Under the pieces are notes generated by a model. It saw only the letters and a program-made list of their open reading frames with translations. It had not been told where the DNA came from and searched no databases. Of a stretch of DNA of 64,000 bases, positions 43,907-52,937 are shown in pieces. The position numbers and the translations under genes were made by a program. Source of the stretch: Paracoccus albus. GTDB lineage: Bacteria > Pseudomonadota > Alphaproteobacteria > Rhodobacterales > Rhodobacteraceae. The number at the start of each line of letters is the position of its first letter. Positions within the stretch are counted from its first letter, which is position 1. The stretch spans positions 1,178,001-1,242,000 of the forward strand of contig NZ_CP115775.1 in assembly GCF_027913035.1 (NCBI RefSeq). Reading direction: 5' to 3'.

Positions 43907-45486
43907 TGCGCGAATTTGCCGAGTTACTGGAACGTCTGGCCTTCACTCCGCAGCGCAATGGCAAGCTGAGGCTGCTGTCGCGCTATTTCGCGGCGACCGA
44001 TGATCCGGAGCGCGGCTTTGCACTGGCGGCGCTGACGGGTGATCTGAAGCTGCGTGCGGTGACACCGACGCTGTTGCGTGGGTTGGTGGCGGAACGTGTC
44101 GATGCAGAACTGTTCGCGATTAGCTATGACTTTGTGGGCGACCTGGCAGAGACGATTGCGCTGATCTGGCCAGAGCCTGAAGCGCCACCAAATGATCGTG
44201 ACCTGCCTTTGCCGCAATTGGTCGATGAGCTGCTGAAGACCGGCAAGGCGGGGTTGCCGACGCTTATTGCGTCGCGTTTGGATGCGCTGAGCCCGTCAGA
44301 GCGTTATGCCTATCTCAAGCTGGCCACAGGCGGACTGCGCGTCGGTGTTTCGGCGCGTTTGGCGCGCGCGGCTCTGGCGGAGTTTGGTGAATTGCCGCTG
44401 ACAGAGGTCGAAGAAATCTGGCACGGGCTGACACCGCCTTATCTGGAGCTTTTTGCGTGGGCCGGGGGCGGCGAAAAACCGGTTTCCGCTGCGCTTGCGC
44501 CGTTTCGGCCTGTGATGCTGTCGACGGCAACCGATCTGGATGCTCTGGCCTCGCTCGACCCGGCGGACTATGCGGCAGAGTGGAAATGGGACGGCATACG
44601 GGTTCAGGCGGTCTCCGATCAGGGCACGCGCAAGCTTTATTCGCGCACGGGAGAGGATATCGGCGGCGCATTCCCCGATGTTCTCGACCGGCTGAATTTC
44701 GACGGGGTGATCGACGGTGAACTGCTGGTCCGGCGTGGGGATAAGGTGGGCAGTTTCAGCGAGTTGCAGCAACGGCTGAACCGCAAGACCGTTTCGAAAA
44801 AGTTGCTGGAAAGTCATCCGGCTGGGCTTCGCGCCTATGATCTGCTGTTGTGGGGGGGCGATGACCTTCGACCGTTGCCTTTTGATCAGCGTCGGGCGGT
44901 GCTGGATAGTGTCATCCCCGGTCTTGCCGAACCGCAGATTGATGCCTCGCCTATGCTTCCATTCAAGACATGGGACGAACTGGCCGCGCTGCGCGCCGAT
45001 CCGCCCGATCCGGTGATCGAAGGCGTCATGATCAAACGACGCGACAGCGCCTATCTTGCCGGGCGCATGAAGGGGCCGTGGTTCAAGTGGAAGCGTGATC
45101 CCATGGTGATCGACGCCGTGCTGCTTTATGCTCAGCGGGGGCACGGCAAGCGCTCTGGCTATTATTCCGATTTCACCTTTGGGGTTTGGGATGGCGATGA
45201 TCTGGTGCCGGTTGGAAAGGCTTATTTCGGTTTCACGGATGAAGAATTGAAACAACTCGACCGTTTCGTCAGGAACAACACGGTAGATCGCTTCGGCCCG
45301 GTCCGCGCCGTTCGCCCGACCAAGGTTGTAGAGGTCGCGTTTGAGGGGCTGAACCGCTCGACCCGCCACAAGTCGGGCGTCGCCATGCGATTCCCGCGCA
45401 TCAGTCGCATCCGGGATGACAAGCCCGCTTCCGAGGCCGACCGGATCGAGACATTGCGAGAGATGCTTGCGCCGGAACTGACATGA
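43906..45486 (+). CDS. ATP-dependent DNA ligase of the ligase-associated cassette
   Basis: A 526-residue ATP-dependent ligase. The N-terminal alpha-helical domain (about 200 residues) precedes the nucleotidyltransferase motif I EWKWDGIRVQ, with the AMP-accepting lysine near residue 226. Motif IIIa-like FDGVIDGELLVR and motif V-like FKWKRDP (about 397) follow, then the OB domain. Length and layout match the bacterial LigB/cisplatin-response type, not NHEJ LigD. It starts at ATG 43906 in a TGATG overlap and ends in ATGA with the helicase. Confidence 0.94.
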   Translation: MREFAELLERLAFTPQRNGKLRLLSRYFAATDDPERGFALAALTGDLKLRAVTPTLLRGLVAERVDAELFAISYDFVGDLAETIALIWPEPEAPPNDRDLPLPQLVDELLKTGKAGLPTLIASRLDALSPSERYAYLKLATGGLRVGVSARLARAALAEFGELPLTEVEEIWHGLTPPYLELFAWAGGGEKPVSAALAPFRPVMLSTATDLDALASLDPADYAAEWKWDGIRVQAVSDQGTRKLYSRTGEDIGGAFPDVLDRLNFDGVIDGELLVRRGDKVGSFSELQQRLNRKTVSKKLLESHPAGLRAYDLLLWGGDDLRPLPFDQRRAVLDSVIPGLAEPQIDASPMLPFKTWDELAALRADPPDPVIEGVMIKRRDSAYLAGRMKGPWFKWKRDPMVIDAVLLYAQRGHGKRSGYYSDFTFGVWDGDDLVPVGKAYFGFTDEELKQLDRFVRNNTVDRFGPVRAVRPTKVVEVAFEGLNRSTRHKSGVAMRFPRISRIRDDKPASEADRIETLREMLAPELT

Positions 45487-47882
45487 CGCTGCCCGACCGG
45501 ATTGCAGAATGGTTCAGCCAGCAAGGCTGGACACCGCACCCCCATCAGCTGGACCTGTTTGACGCAGACAGTGACACACTGCTGATCGCGCCCACCGGCG
45601 GCGGCAAGACACTGGCGGGGTTCCTGCCGACACTGGCTGCGCTGATGGATGGCCCGCATGAGGGGATGCACACGCTCTATGTCTCTCCTCTCAAGGCGCT
45701 GACGAATGATATCGCGCGCAATCTGGCGCGCCCGGTTGCCGATCTGGGCCTTGATATCCGGATCGAGGATCGCACCGGCGATACCGCTGCCTCGCGGCGG
45801 GCGCGTCAGCGTGTTGATCCGCCAGAGATTCTGCTGACGACGCCGGAGAGCCTTGCACTGATGCTGTCCTATCCCGAAGCGCCGAAGATATTCGGCGGGT
45901 TGAAGCGTGTTGTGATAGACGAAATCCATGCCTTGGCAGAGGGCAAGCGCGGCGATCAGCTTATGCTGGGGCTGGCGCGGCTGCGCAGTCTTGCGCCGGG
46001 GCTGCTTGTCTCGGCGCTTTCGGCCACCGTTGACGATCCTGCGGGGCTGGCCGCATATCTGGGCGGCGCGCAGATCGTCATGGCCGATCCCGGCCCCGCG
46101 CCCGATATCGCGATGCTGGAAACGCAGCAGCCGCCACCCTGGGCCGGGGGAGGGGGGCGACACGCCGCGCGAGATGTGATGGACGCGCTAAGGGCCGCGC
46201 GGCTGACACTGGTTTTCATCAATACCCGCGCACAGGCAGAGCTGTTCTTTCAGGCACTTTGGGATGTCAATGATGACAACCTGCCCATCGGCCTGCATCA
46301 CGGAAGCCTGTCTCGCGATGTGCGCGCAAGGGTAGAGGCCGCGATGGCAGCCGGTGAGTTGCGGGCAGTCGTGGCGACTGGCAGCCTTGATCTGGGGATT
46401 GACTGGGGCGATGTCGATCTGGTCATTCAGGTCGGTGCGCCTAAGAACGTCAAACGGCTTGTACAGCGCATAGGCCGCGCGAACCACCGTTACAACGCGC
46501 CTTCAAAGGCCCGCATCGTGCCGGCAAACCGGTTCGAGGTTATCGAATGCGTCGCGGCCCTTCAGGCGGTGGCAGAGGGCGATCTGGATGGCGAAGGGCG
46601 TGGGTCGGTCGGACAACAGGGCGGGCTGGATGTGCTTTGCCAGCAGATACTGCTGACAGCCTGCGCCGGACCTTTTGATGCCGCATTGCTTTTTGACGAG
46701 GTCCGCGGCGCGGGACCATATGCCGATCTGACGCTTGCCCAATTCGACGACTGTCTGGATTTCGCCGCGACCGGCGGCTATGCGCTGCGTGCCTATGACC
46801 GCTGGCAGCGTCTGGTTGAACGCAACGGGATGTGGCACTTGCGCGATCCGCGCGCCGCCCGGATGATTCGCATGAATATCGGAACCATCAACGACGTCGA
46901 GACGCTGAAGGTCCGGCGGCGACACGGCGGCGCGCCCCTGGGCGAGGTCGAGGAAGGTTTTGCCGCCAGCCTTGCACCCGGAGACACTTTTCTGATCGGC
47001 GGGCAGACCGTGCGCTATGACCGCTTGCGAGAGATGATCGTCGAGGTGACGCCGCAACCGTCGAAATCGCCCAAGATTGCGGTATTCAACGGCACGAAAC
47101 TGGCCACCTCGACAGAGCTTTCGGCGCGGGTTCTGGCGCTGATCGGTGATCCCGATGCGTGGGCGGCGCTGCCTGATGCGACGCGCGGCTGGCTGGAATT
47201 GCAGCGCGAGATCTCTGTCCTGCCGCAGCCCGGAACATTGACCTGCGAGACGTTCGAGCGTGGCGGCCGCGCTTATTTCTGCGCCTATAGCTTCGCGGGA
47301 CGCAATGCAAATCAGACACTTGGCCTGATACTGACGCGGCGGATGGAGGATGCGGGTCTCGGCCCGCTCGGCTTTGTCGCGACGGATTATGCGCTGCTCA
47401 TCTGGTCGATGGACCCGATCACAGATCCGGCGCCGTTTTTCGAACCCTCGACCCTGCGCGAAGGGCTGGAGGATTGGCTGGGTGAAAATGCCGTCATGAA
47501 GCGCAGTTTCCGAAATGTCGCGACGGTGGCGGGGCTGTTGCAGCGCAACCTGCCGGGTCAGCGCAAATCGGGCAAACAGGCGACGTTTTCCAGTGACATC
47601 ATCTATGACACCCTGCGCCGCCACGAACCCGATCACCTCCTGATGCGTCTGACCCGTGACGAGGCGATGCGCGGCCTTGTCGATTTTGGTCGCGTTGAAG
47701 AGATGCTGGCGATGCGTCCGCATGTCGTCCATGCGAGGCCGCCCCATGTCACGCCGCTGGCAGCGCCGCTGATGCTGGAAGTCGGCAAAGTGCCGATACG
47801 GGGTCTGGGCGAAGATCGCCTGCTGGAAGAAGAAGCCGCCCGTCTGATGGCCGAAGCCGGGCTGGAGGCTGCCGCCGCATGA
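45483..47882 (+). CDS. Ligase-associated DEXH-box helicase (Lhr-like)
   Basis: A 799-residue superfamily 2 helicase of the Lhr-core type. Walker A is IAPTGGGKTLAGFLP near residue 35, motif Ia VSPLKALTNDIARN, motif II VIDEIHAL and motif III SALSATV. Motif V/VI is ATGSLDLGIDWGDVDLVIQV followed by QRIGRANHRYN. The C-terminal 350 residues are the winged-helix and Lhr-specific domains. It is coupled to ligase and phosphoesterase by 4-bp overlaps, so all four products are made together. Full-length E. coli Lhr is about twice as long. Confidence 0.94.
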   Translation: MTLPDRIAEWFSQQGWTPHPHQLDLFDADSDTLLIAPTGGGKTLAGFLPTLAALMDGPHEGMHTLYVSPLKALTNDIARNLARPVADLGLDIRIEDRTGDTAASRRARQRVDPPEILLTTPESLALMLSYPEAPKIFGGLKRVVIDEIHALAEGKRGDQLMLGLARLRSLAPGLLVSALSATVDDPAGLAAYLGGAQIVMADPGPAPDIAMLETQQPPPWAGGGGRHAARDVMDALRAARLTLVFINTRAQAELFFQALWDVNDDNLPIGLHHGSLSRDVRARVEAAMAAGELRAVVATGSLDLGIDWGDVDLVIQVGAPKNVKRLVQRIGRANHRYNAPSKARIVPANRFEVIECVAALQAVAEGDLDGEGRGSVGQQGGLDVLCQQILLTACAGPFDAALLFDEVRGAGPYADLTLAQFDDCLDFAATGGYALRAYDRWQRLVERNGMWHLRDPRAARMIRMNIGTINDVETLKVRRRHGGAPLGEVEEGFAASLAPGDTFLIGGQTVRYDRLREMIVEVTPQPSKSPKIAVFNGTKLATSTELSARVLALIGDPDAWAALPDATRGWLELQREISVLPQPGTLTCETFERGGRAYFCAYSFAGRNANQTLGLILTRRMEDAGLGPLGFVATDYALLIWSMDPITDPAPFFEPSTLREGLEDWLGENAVMKRSFRNVATVAGLLQRNLPGQRKSGKQATFSSDIIYDTLRRHEPDHLLMRLTRDEAMRGLVDFGRVEEMLAMRPHVVHARPPHVTPLAAPLMLEVGKVPIRGLGEDRLLEEEAARLMAEAGLEAAAA

Positions 47883-48499
47883 CAGGCTATGCGTTCGATT
47901 TTTCCGGGCAGCGCCTGATCGCGCGGGCAGGCGGGGCATTGTACTGGCCAGATCAGGATATGCTGATCGTCGCGGATCTGCATCTGGGCAAGTCAGAGCG
48001 CATGGCGCGGCGTGGTGGATCGCTTCTGCCACCATTCGAGACGCGCGAGACCTTGGCGCGGCTTTCGGCGGAACTGGACGTGCTGCGGCCGTCACGGCTT
48101 GTTCTGCTCGGCGATATTTTCGACGACGATGCGGCGGCGCAAGGTCTGTGCCAGACAGACCGCGACCTGCTGGACCGGCTGGCCGGGCGCAGCACCACGA
48201 TCATGATCGCGGGAAACCATGACCCTTTGCAGGGGCCGGATGCGTATCTGGAGCAAGGCATTGCCCTGCGCCATATCGCGGGTGAAGACCCTGATATTTC
48301 GGGGCATTTTCATCCCAAGATGCGCATCGCAGGCCGCTCCCGGCCCTGTTTTCTGGTCGCTTCCGGTCATCTTATTCTGCCTGCATTCGGGCATTACACC
48401 GGCGGCCTTGTTTATGACGACCCTGCGCTGCGGGCGATTGTCCCTCGCGGTATTGCGGTGCTGACGGGGCGAAAGGCGATTGCCGTGCCTTATGGCTAG
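47879..48499 (+). CDS. Ligase-associated DNA damage response phosphoesterase PdeM-like
   Basis: A 206-residue calcineurin-like metallophosphoesterase, last of the ligase cassette. Metal-binding motifs are ADLHLGK (about residue 30), GDIFDD (about 79), GNHD (about 108) and GHFHPKMR (about 141). It may act as an endonuclease or phosphodiesterase in the repair pathway; activity is inferred. It begins in ATGA overlap with the helicase. The stop overlaps the converging marR stop by 4 bp (CTAG). Confidence 0.92.
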   Translation: MTGYAFDFSGQRLIARAGGALYWPDQDMLIVADLHLGKSERMARRGGSLLPPFETRETLARLSAELDVLRPSRLVLLGDIFDDDAAAQGLCQTDRDLLDRLAGRSTTIMIAGNHDPLQGPDAYLEQGIALRHIAGEDPDISGHFHPKMRIAGRSRPCFLVASGHLILPAFGHYTGGLVYDDPALRAIVPRGIAVLTGRKAIAVPYG

Positions 48500-49005
48500 C
48501 TGTCAGTGTCCGTTGCCTGCTCTTGGCCGTCCAGTTGATCGGTGTAATGAACGATCAATCTGCCCAGAAGCTGGAACAGCTTCTCACGCTCTCGCCCGTT
48601 CAGAGGGGCAAGCAGAGCCTCCTGCCGGACAAACATCTCATTTTTCAGAGCGCGCCATTTGTCCTCGCCCTCTGCGCTCAGGCGCAGGGCGTTATAGCGC
48701 CGGTCGGCCTTTGGCTTCTCCCTAATGACAAGCTGTTCCGCCTCCATATCGCTTATAAGTTTAGTAACAGCGGATTTTTTTAGAACAACTGTGGCCGCAA
48801 GATCATTCTGTGAAATGCCGGGATTGAGCCCGATAACCGACAAAAGTGCGGACCTGCCGCTCTGCGAATCATTTTCATGCGCCAGTTCGGCATTTGCCCA
48901 CCTGATATGGGCTCGCAACACACGGGACATGAAGGAAATGTCTCGCGACAGGTAGCCGAGGTCGATTCGGCCTGAAAGAATTGAGATATTGTCAGGATCG
49001 GACAT
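48496..49005 (-). CDS. MarR-family transcriptional regulator
   Basis: A 169-residue winged-helix repressor of the MarR family. DIGYLSRD-like N-terminal helix, RSALLSVIGLNPGISQNDLA, LKKSAVTKLISDMEAEQLVI and the wing REKPKADRRYNALRLSAEG are visible. The ATG at 49005 with AAGGGAAAC is preferred over the longer frame. It is divergent from the dppABCDF operon across 342 bp, so it could control that operon. The gene is slightly AT-richer than its neighbours. Confidence 0.88.
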   Translation of the reverse strand: MSDPDNISILSGRIDLGYLSRDISFMSRVLRAHIRWANAELAHENDSQSGRSALLSVIGLNPGISQNDLAATVVLKKSAVTKLISDMEAEQLVIREKPKADRRYNALRLSAEGEDKWRALKNEMFVRQEALLAPLNGREREKLFQLLGRLIVHYTDQLDGQEQATDTDS

Positions 49006-49212
49006 AAGTTTCCCTTGTTCACTCGGCGGACCCGACAAATCGTGAGCTATAATTTTCCCCGAAATGTCGAGCAGACAGCCATAAGTTCGTTCAAGTAGCA
49101 GAAGATGCGCTATACTCGTCAACGGAAATAACGGGCGATGTGGCGCGAAATCGCTTTTCTCTGCCCAGAAAGACAGGCGGGACGACCCCGTTCAGGCGGT
49201 TGCGAATGCCAC

Positions 49213-49240
49213 TTGCAACCTTTGATTGTGTTCCGATAAT
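49213..49240 (+). promoter_or_regulatory. Candidate promoter of dppABCDF
   Basis: TTGCAA (49213-49218), a 16-bp spacer and GATAAT (49235-49240) fit the housekeeping consensus. It would give a leader of about 100 nt before dppA. Confidence 0.45.
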
Positions 49241-49289
49241 GCTCGGTTCATGGCAATCTGCTTGCATCGACAGATGGGTTTGGGGCAGT

Positions 49290-49304
49290 TTGTCGACATG
49301 ACAA
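49290..49304. promoter_or_regulatory. Possible operator dyad upstream of dppA
   Basis: TTGTC and GACAA are inverted copies around GACAT. The site is 44 bp upstream of the dppA start and downstream of the candidate promoter, so a bound repressor such as the divergent MarR protein could block transcription. A related TTGTC/GACA pair lies at the start of marR. Confidence 0.4.
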
Positions 49305-49347
49305 GAACCGCAACGATGCGGATCAATGTCCAACACGGGAGTACAAA

Positions 49348-50934
49348 ATGAAGAAACTTGTTGCGATCAGCGTGGCTGCCATGCTGATGGGTTCCGCCGC
49401 TTCGGCTGCCAATCTGGTATATTGTTCCGAAGGCTCGCCCGAAGGTTTTGACCCGGCGCTTTATACATCCGGCACAACTTTCGACGCATCCGCGCGCAAT
49501 ATCTATGACCGTCTGGTGCACTTCGTTCACGGCGAGACAGAGATTGAGCCGGGCCTGGCCGAAAGCTGGGAAGTCAGCGAGGACGGTCTGGAATATACCT
49601 TCAAGCTGCGCGAAGGCGTGAAATTCCACACGACCGACTATTTCACACCCACGCGTGACATGAACGCGGATGACGTGATCTTCAGCCTGACGCGTCAGGG
49701 CGAGGATGGCGGCGACTATCACACCATGACCGCCGGCGCGAGCTATGAGTATTTCAACTCTATGTCGATGCCGGACCTGATCGAATCTGTCGAAAAGGTC
49801 GATGACCTGACCGTCAAGATCACGCTGACCCGTCCCGAAGCACCGATGCTGGCCAACCTCGCCATGTCCTTTGCTTCGATCATGTCGAAGGAATATGCCG
49901 ACAACCTGATCGAGGCTGGCACGCCCGAGATGCTGAACCAGCAGCCCATCGGAACCGGCCCGTTCCAGTTCGTCGCTTATCAGAAAGATGCGGTCATCCG
50001 TTACGCCCGCAACGACGATTACTGGCGTGAGCCGGCGGCGATCGAGAACCTGATCTTTGCGATCACGCCCGATGCCTCGGTGCGTTACCAGAAGCTGAAG
50101 GCCGGCGAATGCCACGTCATGCCCTATCCGAACCCGGCCGATCTGGAAGCGATGAACGCGGATGAAAACATCAACGTCGTCAGCCGCGAGGGTCTGAATG
50201 TCGGCTATCTGGCCTATAACACCCAGGTCGCACCATTCGACAACCCGGAGGTTCGCAAGGCGCTGAACATGGCCATCGACAAACAGGCCATCGTTGACGG
50301 TATCTTCCAGGGCGCAGGCAGCGTCGCGAAGAACCCGATCCCGCCGACCATGTGGTCCTATAACGACGCAATCGAAGACGATGCTCATGATCCGGAAGCC
50401 GCGAAGGCTGCCCTGGAAGAGGCAGGCGTCACCGATCTGTCGATGAAGATCTGGGCGATGCCGGTGCAGCGTCCCTACAACCCGAACGCCCGCCGCATGG
50501 CAGAGATGATTCAGGCAGACTTCAATGAAGTCGGTGTTGACGTCGAAATTGTGTCCTACGAATGGGGCGAGTATCTTGAGCGCTCGAAAGCAGAGGATCG
50601 CGATGGTGCGGTTCTGCTTGGCTGGACCGGTGACAATGGTGACCCGGACAACTTCCTTGCTGTTCTGCTTGGCTGCGACGGTGTCGGCGACGCCAACCGC
50701 GCCCAGTGGTGCAATGAAGAATTCGACAGCATCATTCAGCAGGCCAAGGTCGAATCCGATCAGGCAGAGCGGACTCGTTTGTATGAAGAGGCTCAGGTCA
50801 TCTTCAAAGAGCAGGCACCCTGGGCCACCATCGCCCATTCCGTCGTGAATGAGCCGATCAGCACCAAGGTCGAAGGCTACAAGATTGATCCGTTCGGCGG
50901 GCACGTCTTCTACGGCGTCAGCCTGACCGAGTAA
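49348..50934 (+). CDS. dppA: Dipeptide ABC transporter substrate-binding protein DppA
   Basis: A 528-residue SBP_bac_5 periplasmic protein. A signal peptide (MKKLVAISVAAMLMGSAASA) is followed by ANLVYCSEGSPEGFDPALYT, as in DppA, and VKFHTTDYFTPTRDMNADDV. RQGEDGG, PIGTGPFQFVAYQKDAVIRY and AQWCNEEFDSIIQQAK are other DppA-like stretches. It binds di- and tripeptides for import (haem is a possible extra ligand in relatives). First of a five-gene operon, it is followed by a strong hairpin that should stabilise its part of the mRNA and raise its level above the permeases. Confidence 0.94.
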   Translation: MKKLVAISVAAMLMGSAASAANLVYCSEGSPEGFDPALYTSGTTFDASARNIYDRLVHFVHGETEIEPGLAESWEVSEDGLEYTFKLREGVKFHTTDYFTPTRDMNADDVIFSLTRQGEDGGDYHTMTAGASYEYFNSMSMPDLIESVEKVDDLTVKITLTRPEAPMLANLAMSFASIMSKEYADNLIEAGTPEMLNQQPIGTGPFQFVAYQKDAVIRYARNDDYWREPAAIENLIFAITPDASVRYQKLKAGECHVMPYPNPADLEAMNADENINVVSREGLNVGYLAYNTQVAPFDNPEVRKALNMAIDKQAIVDGIFQGAGSVAKNPIPPTMWSYNDAIEDDAHDPEAAKAALEEAGVTDLSMKIWAMPVQRPYNPNARRMAEMIQADFNEVGVDVEIVSYEWGEYLERSKAEDRDGAVLLGWTGDNGDPDNFLAVLLGCDGVGDANRAQWCNEEFDSIIQQAKVESDQAERTRLYEEAQVIFKEQAPWATIAHSVVNEPISTKVEGYKIDPFGGHVFYGVSLTE

Positions 50935-50953
50935 GCTTTTAGCCAAGCTTTGC

Positions 50954-50980
50954 GGCCGGGCAGCGATGCGCTGCCCGGTC
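50954..50980 (+). other. Strong intercistronic hairpin between dppA and dppB
   Basis: GGCCGGGCAGCG (50954-50965) pairs with CGCTGCCCGGTC (50969-50980), 12 bp with one G-T pair and loop ATG. There is no long T-run. Such hairpins after binding-protein genes usually protect the upstream mRNA or partly terminate. Confidence 0.75.
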
Positions 50981-51014
50981 GTTCCTTTATCTTGCCAAGC
51001 CCCGGAACACGCCG

Positions 51015-52022
51015 ATGCTCAGCTTTCTGATCCGCCGACTGGCGACATTCGTGCCGACCTTTATCGGCGTGACTATCATCGCCTTCGCCTTCATCCGCCT
51101 GTTGCCGGGCGATCCAATCCTGTTGCTGGCCGGCGAACGCGGCGTCAGCCCCGAACGCTACGAGATGCTGCAGGAGCAGATGGGTTTTGACCAACCCATG
51201 TGGAAGCAATATCTCGACTATGTCGCCGGGATTCTTCAGGGCGACCTTGGAACCTCCTTCGCGACTAAGCGCCCCGTTCTGGATGAGTTCATGGCGCTGT
51301 TTCCCGCCACCGTAGAACTTTCGCTTTGCGCCATCATTCTTGCCACGCTGATCGGCATCCCGGCTGGGGTCATCGCTGCGGTCAATCGCGGCAAGTTCTT
51401 CGATCAGGCGCTGATGTCCTCGGCTCTTGTCGGGTATTCCATGCCGATCTTCTGGTGGGCGCTGCTGCTGATCATCGTCTTTTCCGGCACGCTCGGCTGG
51501 ACGCCGGTTTCGGGGCGCATTGGATTGCAGTATTTCTTCGACACGCCGACAGGCTTCATGCTGATAGACAGCTTGCTTTCAGGGCAGTCCGGGGCCTTCC
51601 GCTCTGCCGTGGCGCATCTGATCTTGCCGACCATAGCGCTTGCGACGATCCCGCTGGCCGTCATCGCGCGCCAGACCCGTTCCGCCATGCTGGAGGTTCT
51701 GGGCGAGGATTACGTCCGCACCGCCCGCGCCAAGGGCATGTCGCCGATGCGCGTGAACGGCGTGCATGCGCTGCGCAACGCCTTAATCCCGGTGATCACG
51801 GTGATCGGCCTGTCGGTCGGCACGCTGCTGGCCGGGGCAATCCTGACAGAGACCATTTTCTCATGGCCCGGCATTGGCAAGTGGATGGTCGATTCGATTT
51901 TCCGCCGTGACTATCAGGTCGTTCAGGGCGGGCTGCTGCTGATCGCGCTTGTCGTGATGATCGTGAACCTGATCGTCGATGTCCTTTACGGGCTTATCAA
52001 CCCCAAGATTCGAAAGGGCTGA
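51015..52022 (+). CDS. dppB: Dipeptide ABC transporter permease DppB
   Basis: A 335-residue inner-membrane permease. MLSFLIRRLATFVPTFIGVT is the usual DppB start, and the six expected membrane segments are visible. The EAA loop is DYVRTARAKGMSPMRVNGVH (about residue 235), which contacts the ATPases. The last segment ends LIVDVLYGLINPKIRKG. It precedes dppC by 3 bp. Confidence 0.95.
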   Translation: MLSFLIRRLATFVPTFIGVTIIAFAFIRLLPGDPILLLAGERGVSPERYEMLQEQMGFDQPMWKQYLDYVAGILQGDLGTSFATKRPVLDEFMALFPATVELSLCAIILATLIGIPAGVIAAVNRGKFFDQALMSSALVGYSMPIFWWALLLIIVFSGTLGWTPVSGRIGLQYFFDTPTGFMLIDSLLSGQSGAFRSAVAHLILPTIALATIPLAVIARQTRSAMLEVLGEDYVRTARAKGMSPMRVNGVHALRNALIPVITVIGLSVGTLLAGAILTETIFSWPGIGKWMVDSIFRRDYQVVQGGLLLIALVVMIVNLIVDVLYGLINPKIRKG

Positions 52023-52025
52023 GAC

Positions 52026-52934
52026 ATGGCAGATACCGCCAGCCTGAGCGCCAGCACCCCGACCGTAAAGCCGCCATCGCGCTTTCGGGAGTTCTGGTCA
52101 TCCTTCAAGGAAAACCGCGGCGCCGTGATCGGCCTGTTCGTCTTCCTTGCCTTTCTGCTGATCGCCGCCTTCGCGCCGCTTCTGGCACCATATTCCTACA
52201 ATGCACAGGACCGCAGCGCCCTGCTGGTGCCGCCGTTCTGGCAAGAGGGCGGATCGACGGCCTATCTGCTGGGAACGGACGCGCTTGGCCGTGACCTGCT
52301 GTCGCGTCTGATCTATGGCGCGCGCTACTCTTTCTTCATCGGCCTGCTGGTTGTGACGCTCGCGACATTCTGCGGCGTGCTGTTGGGGGTGATCGCGGGA
52401 TTCGCGCCGCGTTGGCTGGACACTCTGATCATGCGGCTGATGGACATCATACTGTCATTCCCAAGCCTGCTGCTGGCGCTTGTGCTGGTGGCCATCCTTG
52501 GTCCCAGCCTGATCAATGCAATGATCGCCATCGCCATCGTTCTGCAACCGCATTTCGTGCGCCTGACCCGCGCGGCCGTGCTGTCGGAAAAGTCCAAGGA
52601 CTATGTCACCGCAGCGCGCGTCGCCGGTGGTCAGCCGCTGAGGATCATGTTCCGCACCGTGCTGCCGAACTGCCTTGCGCCGATCATCGTTCAGGCCGCA
52701 CTGTCGTTTTCCACGGCAATCCTCGATACGGCGGCACTCGGCTTTCTGGGCATGGGCGCACAGCCGCCGACGCCGGAATGGGGCACCATGCTGGCCGAAG
52801 CGCGCGAGTTTATCTTGCGTGCCTGGTGGGTCGTGACCTTCCCGGGCCTGTGCATTCTGATCACGGTTCTCGCCATCAACCTGATGGGCGACGGTCTGCG
52901 CGATGCGCTTGATCCGAAACTGAAGCGGAGCTGA
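52026..52934 (+). CDS. dppC: Dipeptide ABC transporter permease DppC
   Basis: A 302-residue permease partner of DppB. An N-terminal cytoplasmic tail (SASTPTVKPPSRFREFWSSF) with OppC_N segment precedes YLLGTDALGRDLLSRLIYGA, the family hallmark. The EAA loop is DYVTAARVAGGQPLRIMFRT (about residue 195), and the C terminus is NLMGDGLRDALDPKLKRS. Spacings to dppB and dppD are 3 bp each. Confidence 0.95.
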   Translation: MADTASLSASTPTVKPPSRFREFWSSFKENRGAVIGLFVFLAFLLIAAFAPLLAPYSYNAQDRSALLVPPFWQEGGSTAYLLGTDALGRDLLSRLIYGARYSFFIGLLVVTLATFCGVLLGVIAGFAPRWLDTLIMRLMDIILSFPSLLLALVLVAILGPSLINAMIAIAIVLQPHFVRLTRAAVLSEKSKDYVTAARVAGGQPLRIMFRTVLPNCLAPIIVQAALSFSTAILDTAALGFLGMGAQPPTPEWGTMLAEAREFILRAWWVVTFPGLCILITVLAINLMGDGLRDALDPKLKRS

Positions 52935-52937
52935 GCG

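Larger units (their letters stand above)
49006..49347. other. Intergenic region between marR and dppA
   Basis: A 342-bp divergent control region with no supported gene. It contains a promoter-like sequence (49213-49240) and a TTGTC-GACAT-GACAA dyad (49290-49304). The start half near marR is AT-rich. Confidence 0.6.

Noticed and set aside
46503-48095. 530-residue antisense frame over the helicase gene
   Set aside because: Arg/Ala/Pro-rich shadow frame without motifs.
49192-50946. 584-residue open frame antisense to dppA
   Set aside because: It mirrors the strong codon bias of dppA, has no recognisable domain, and dppA on the other strand is certain.
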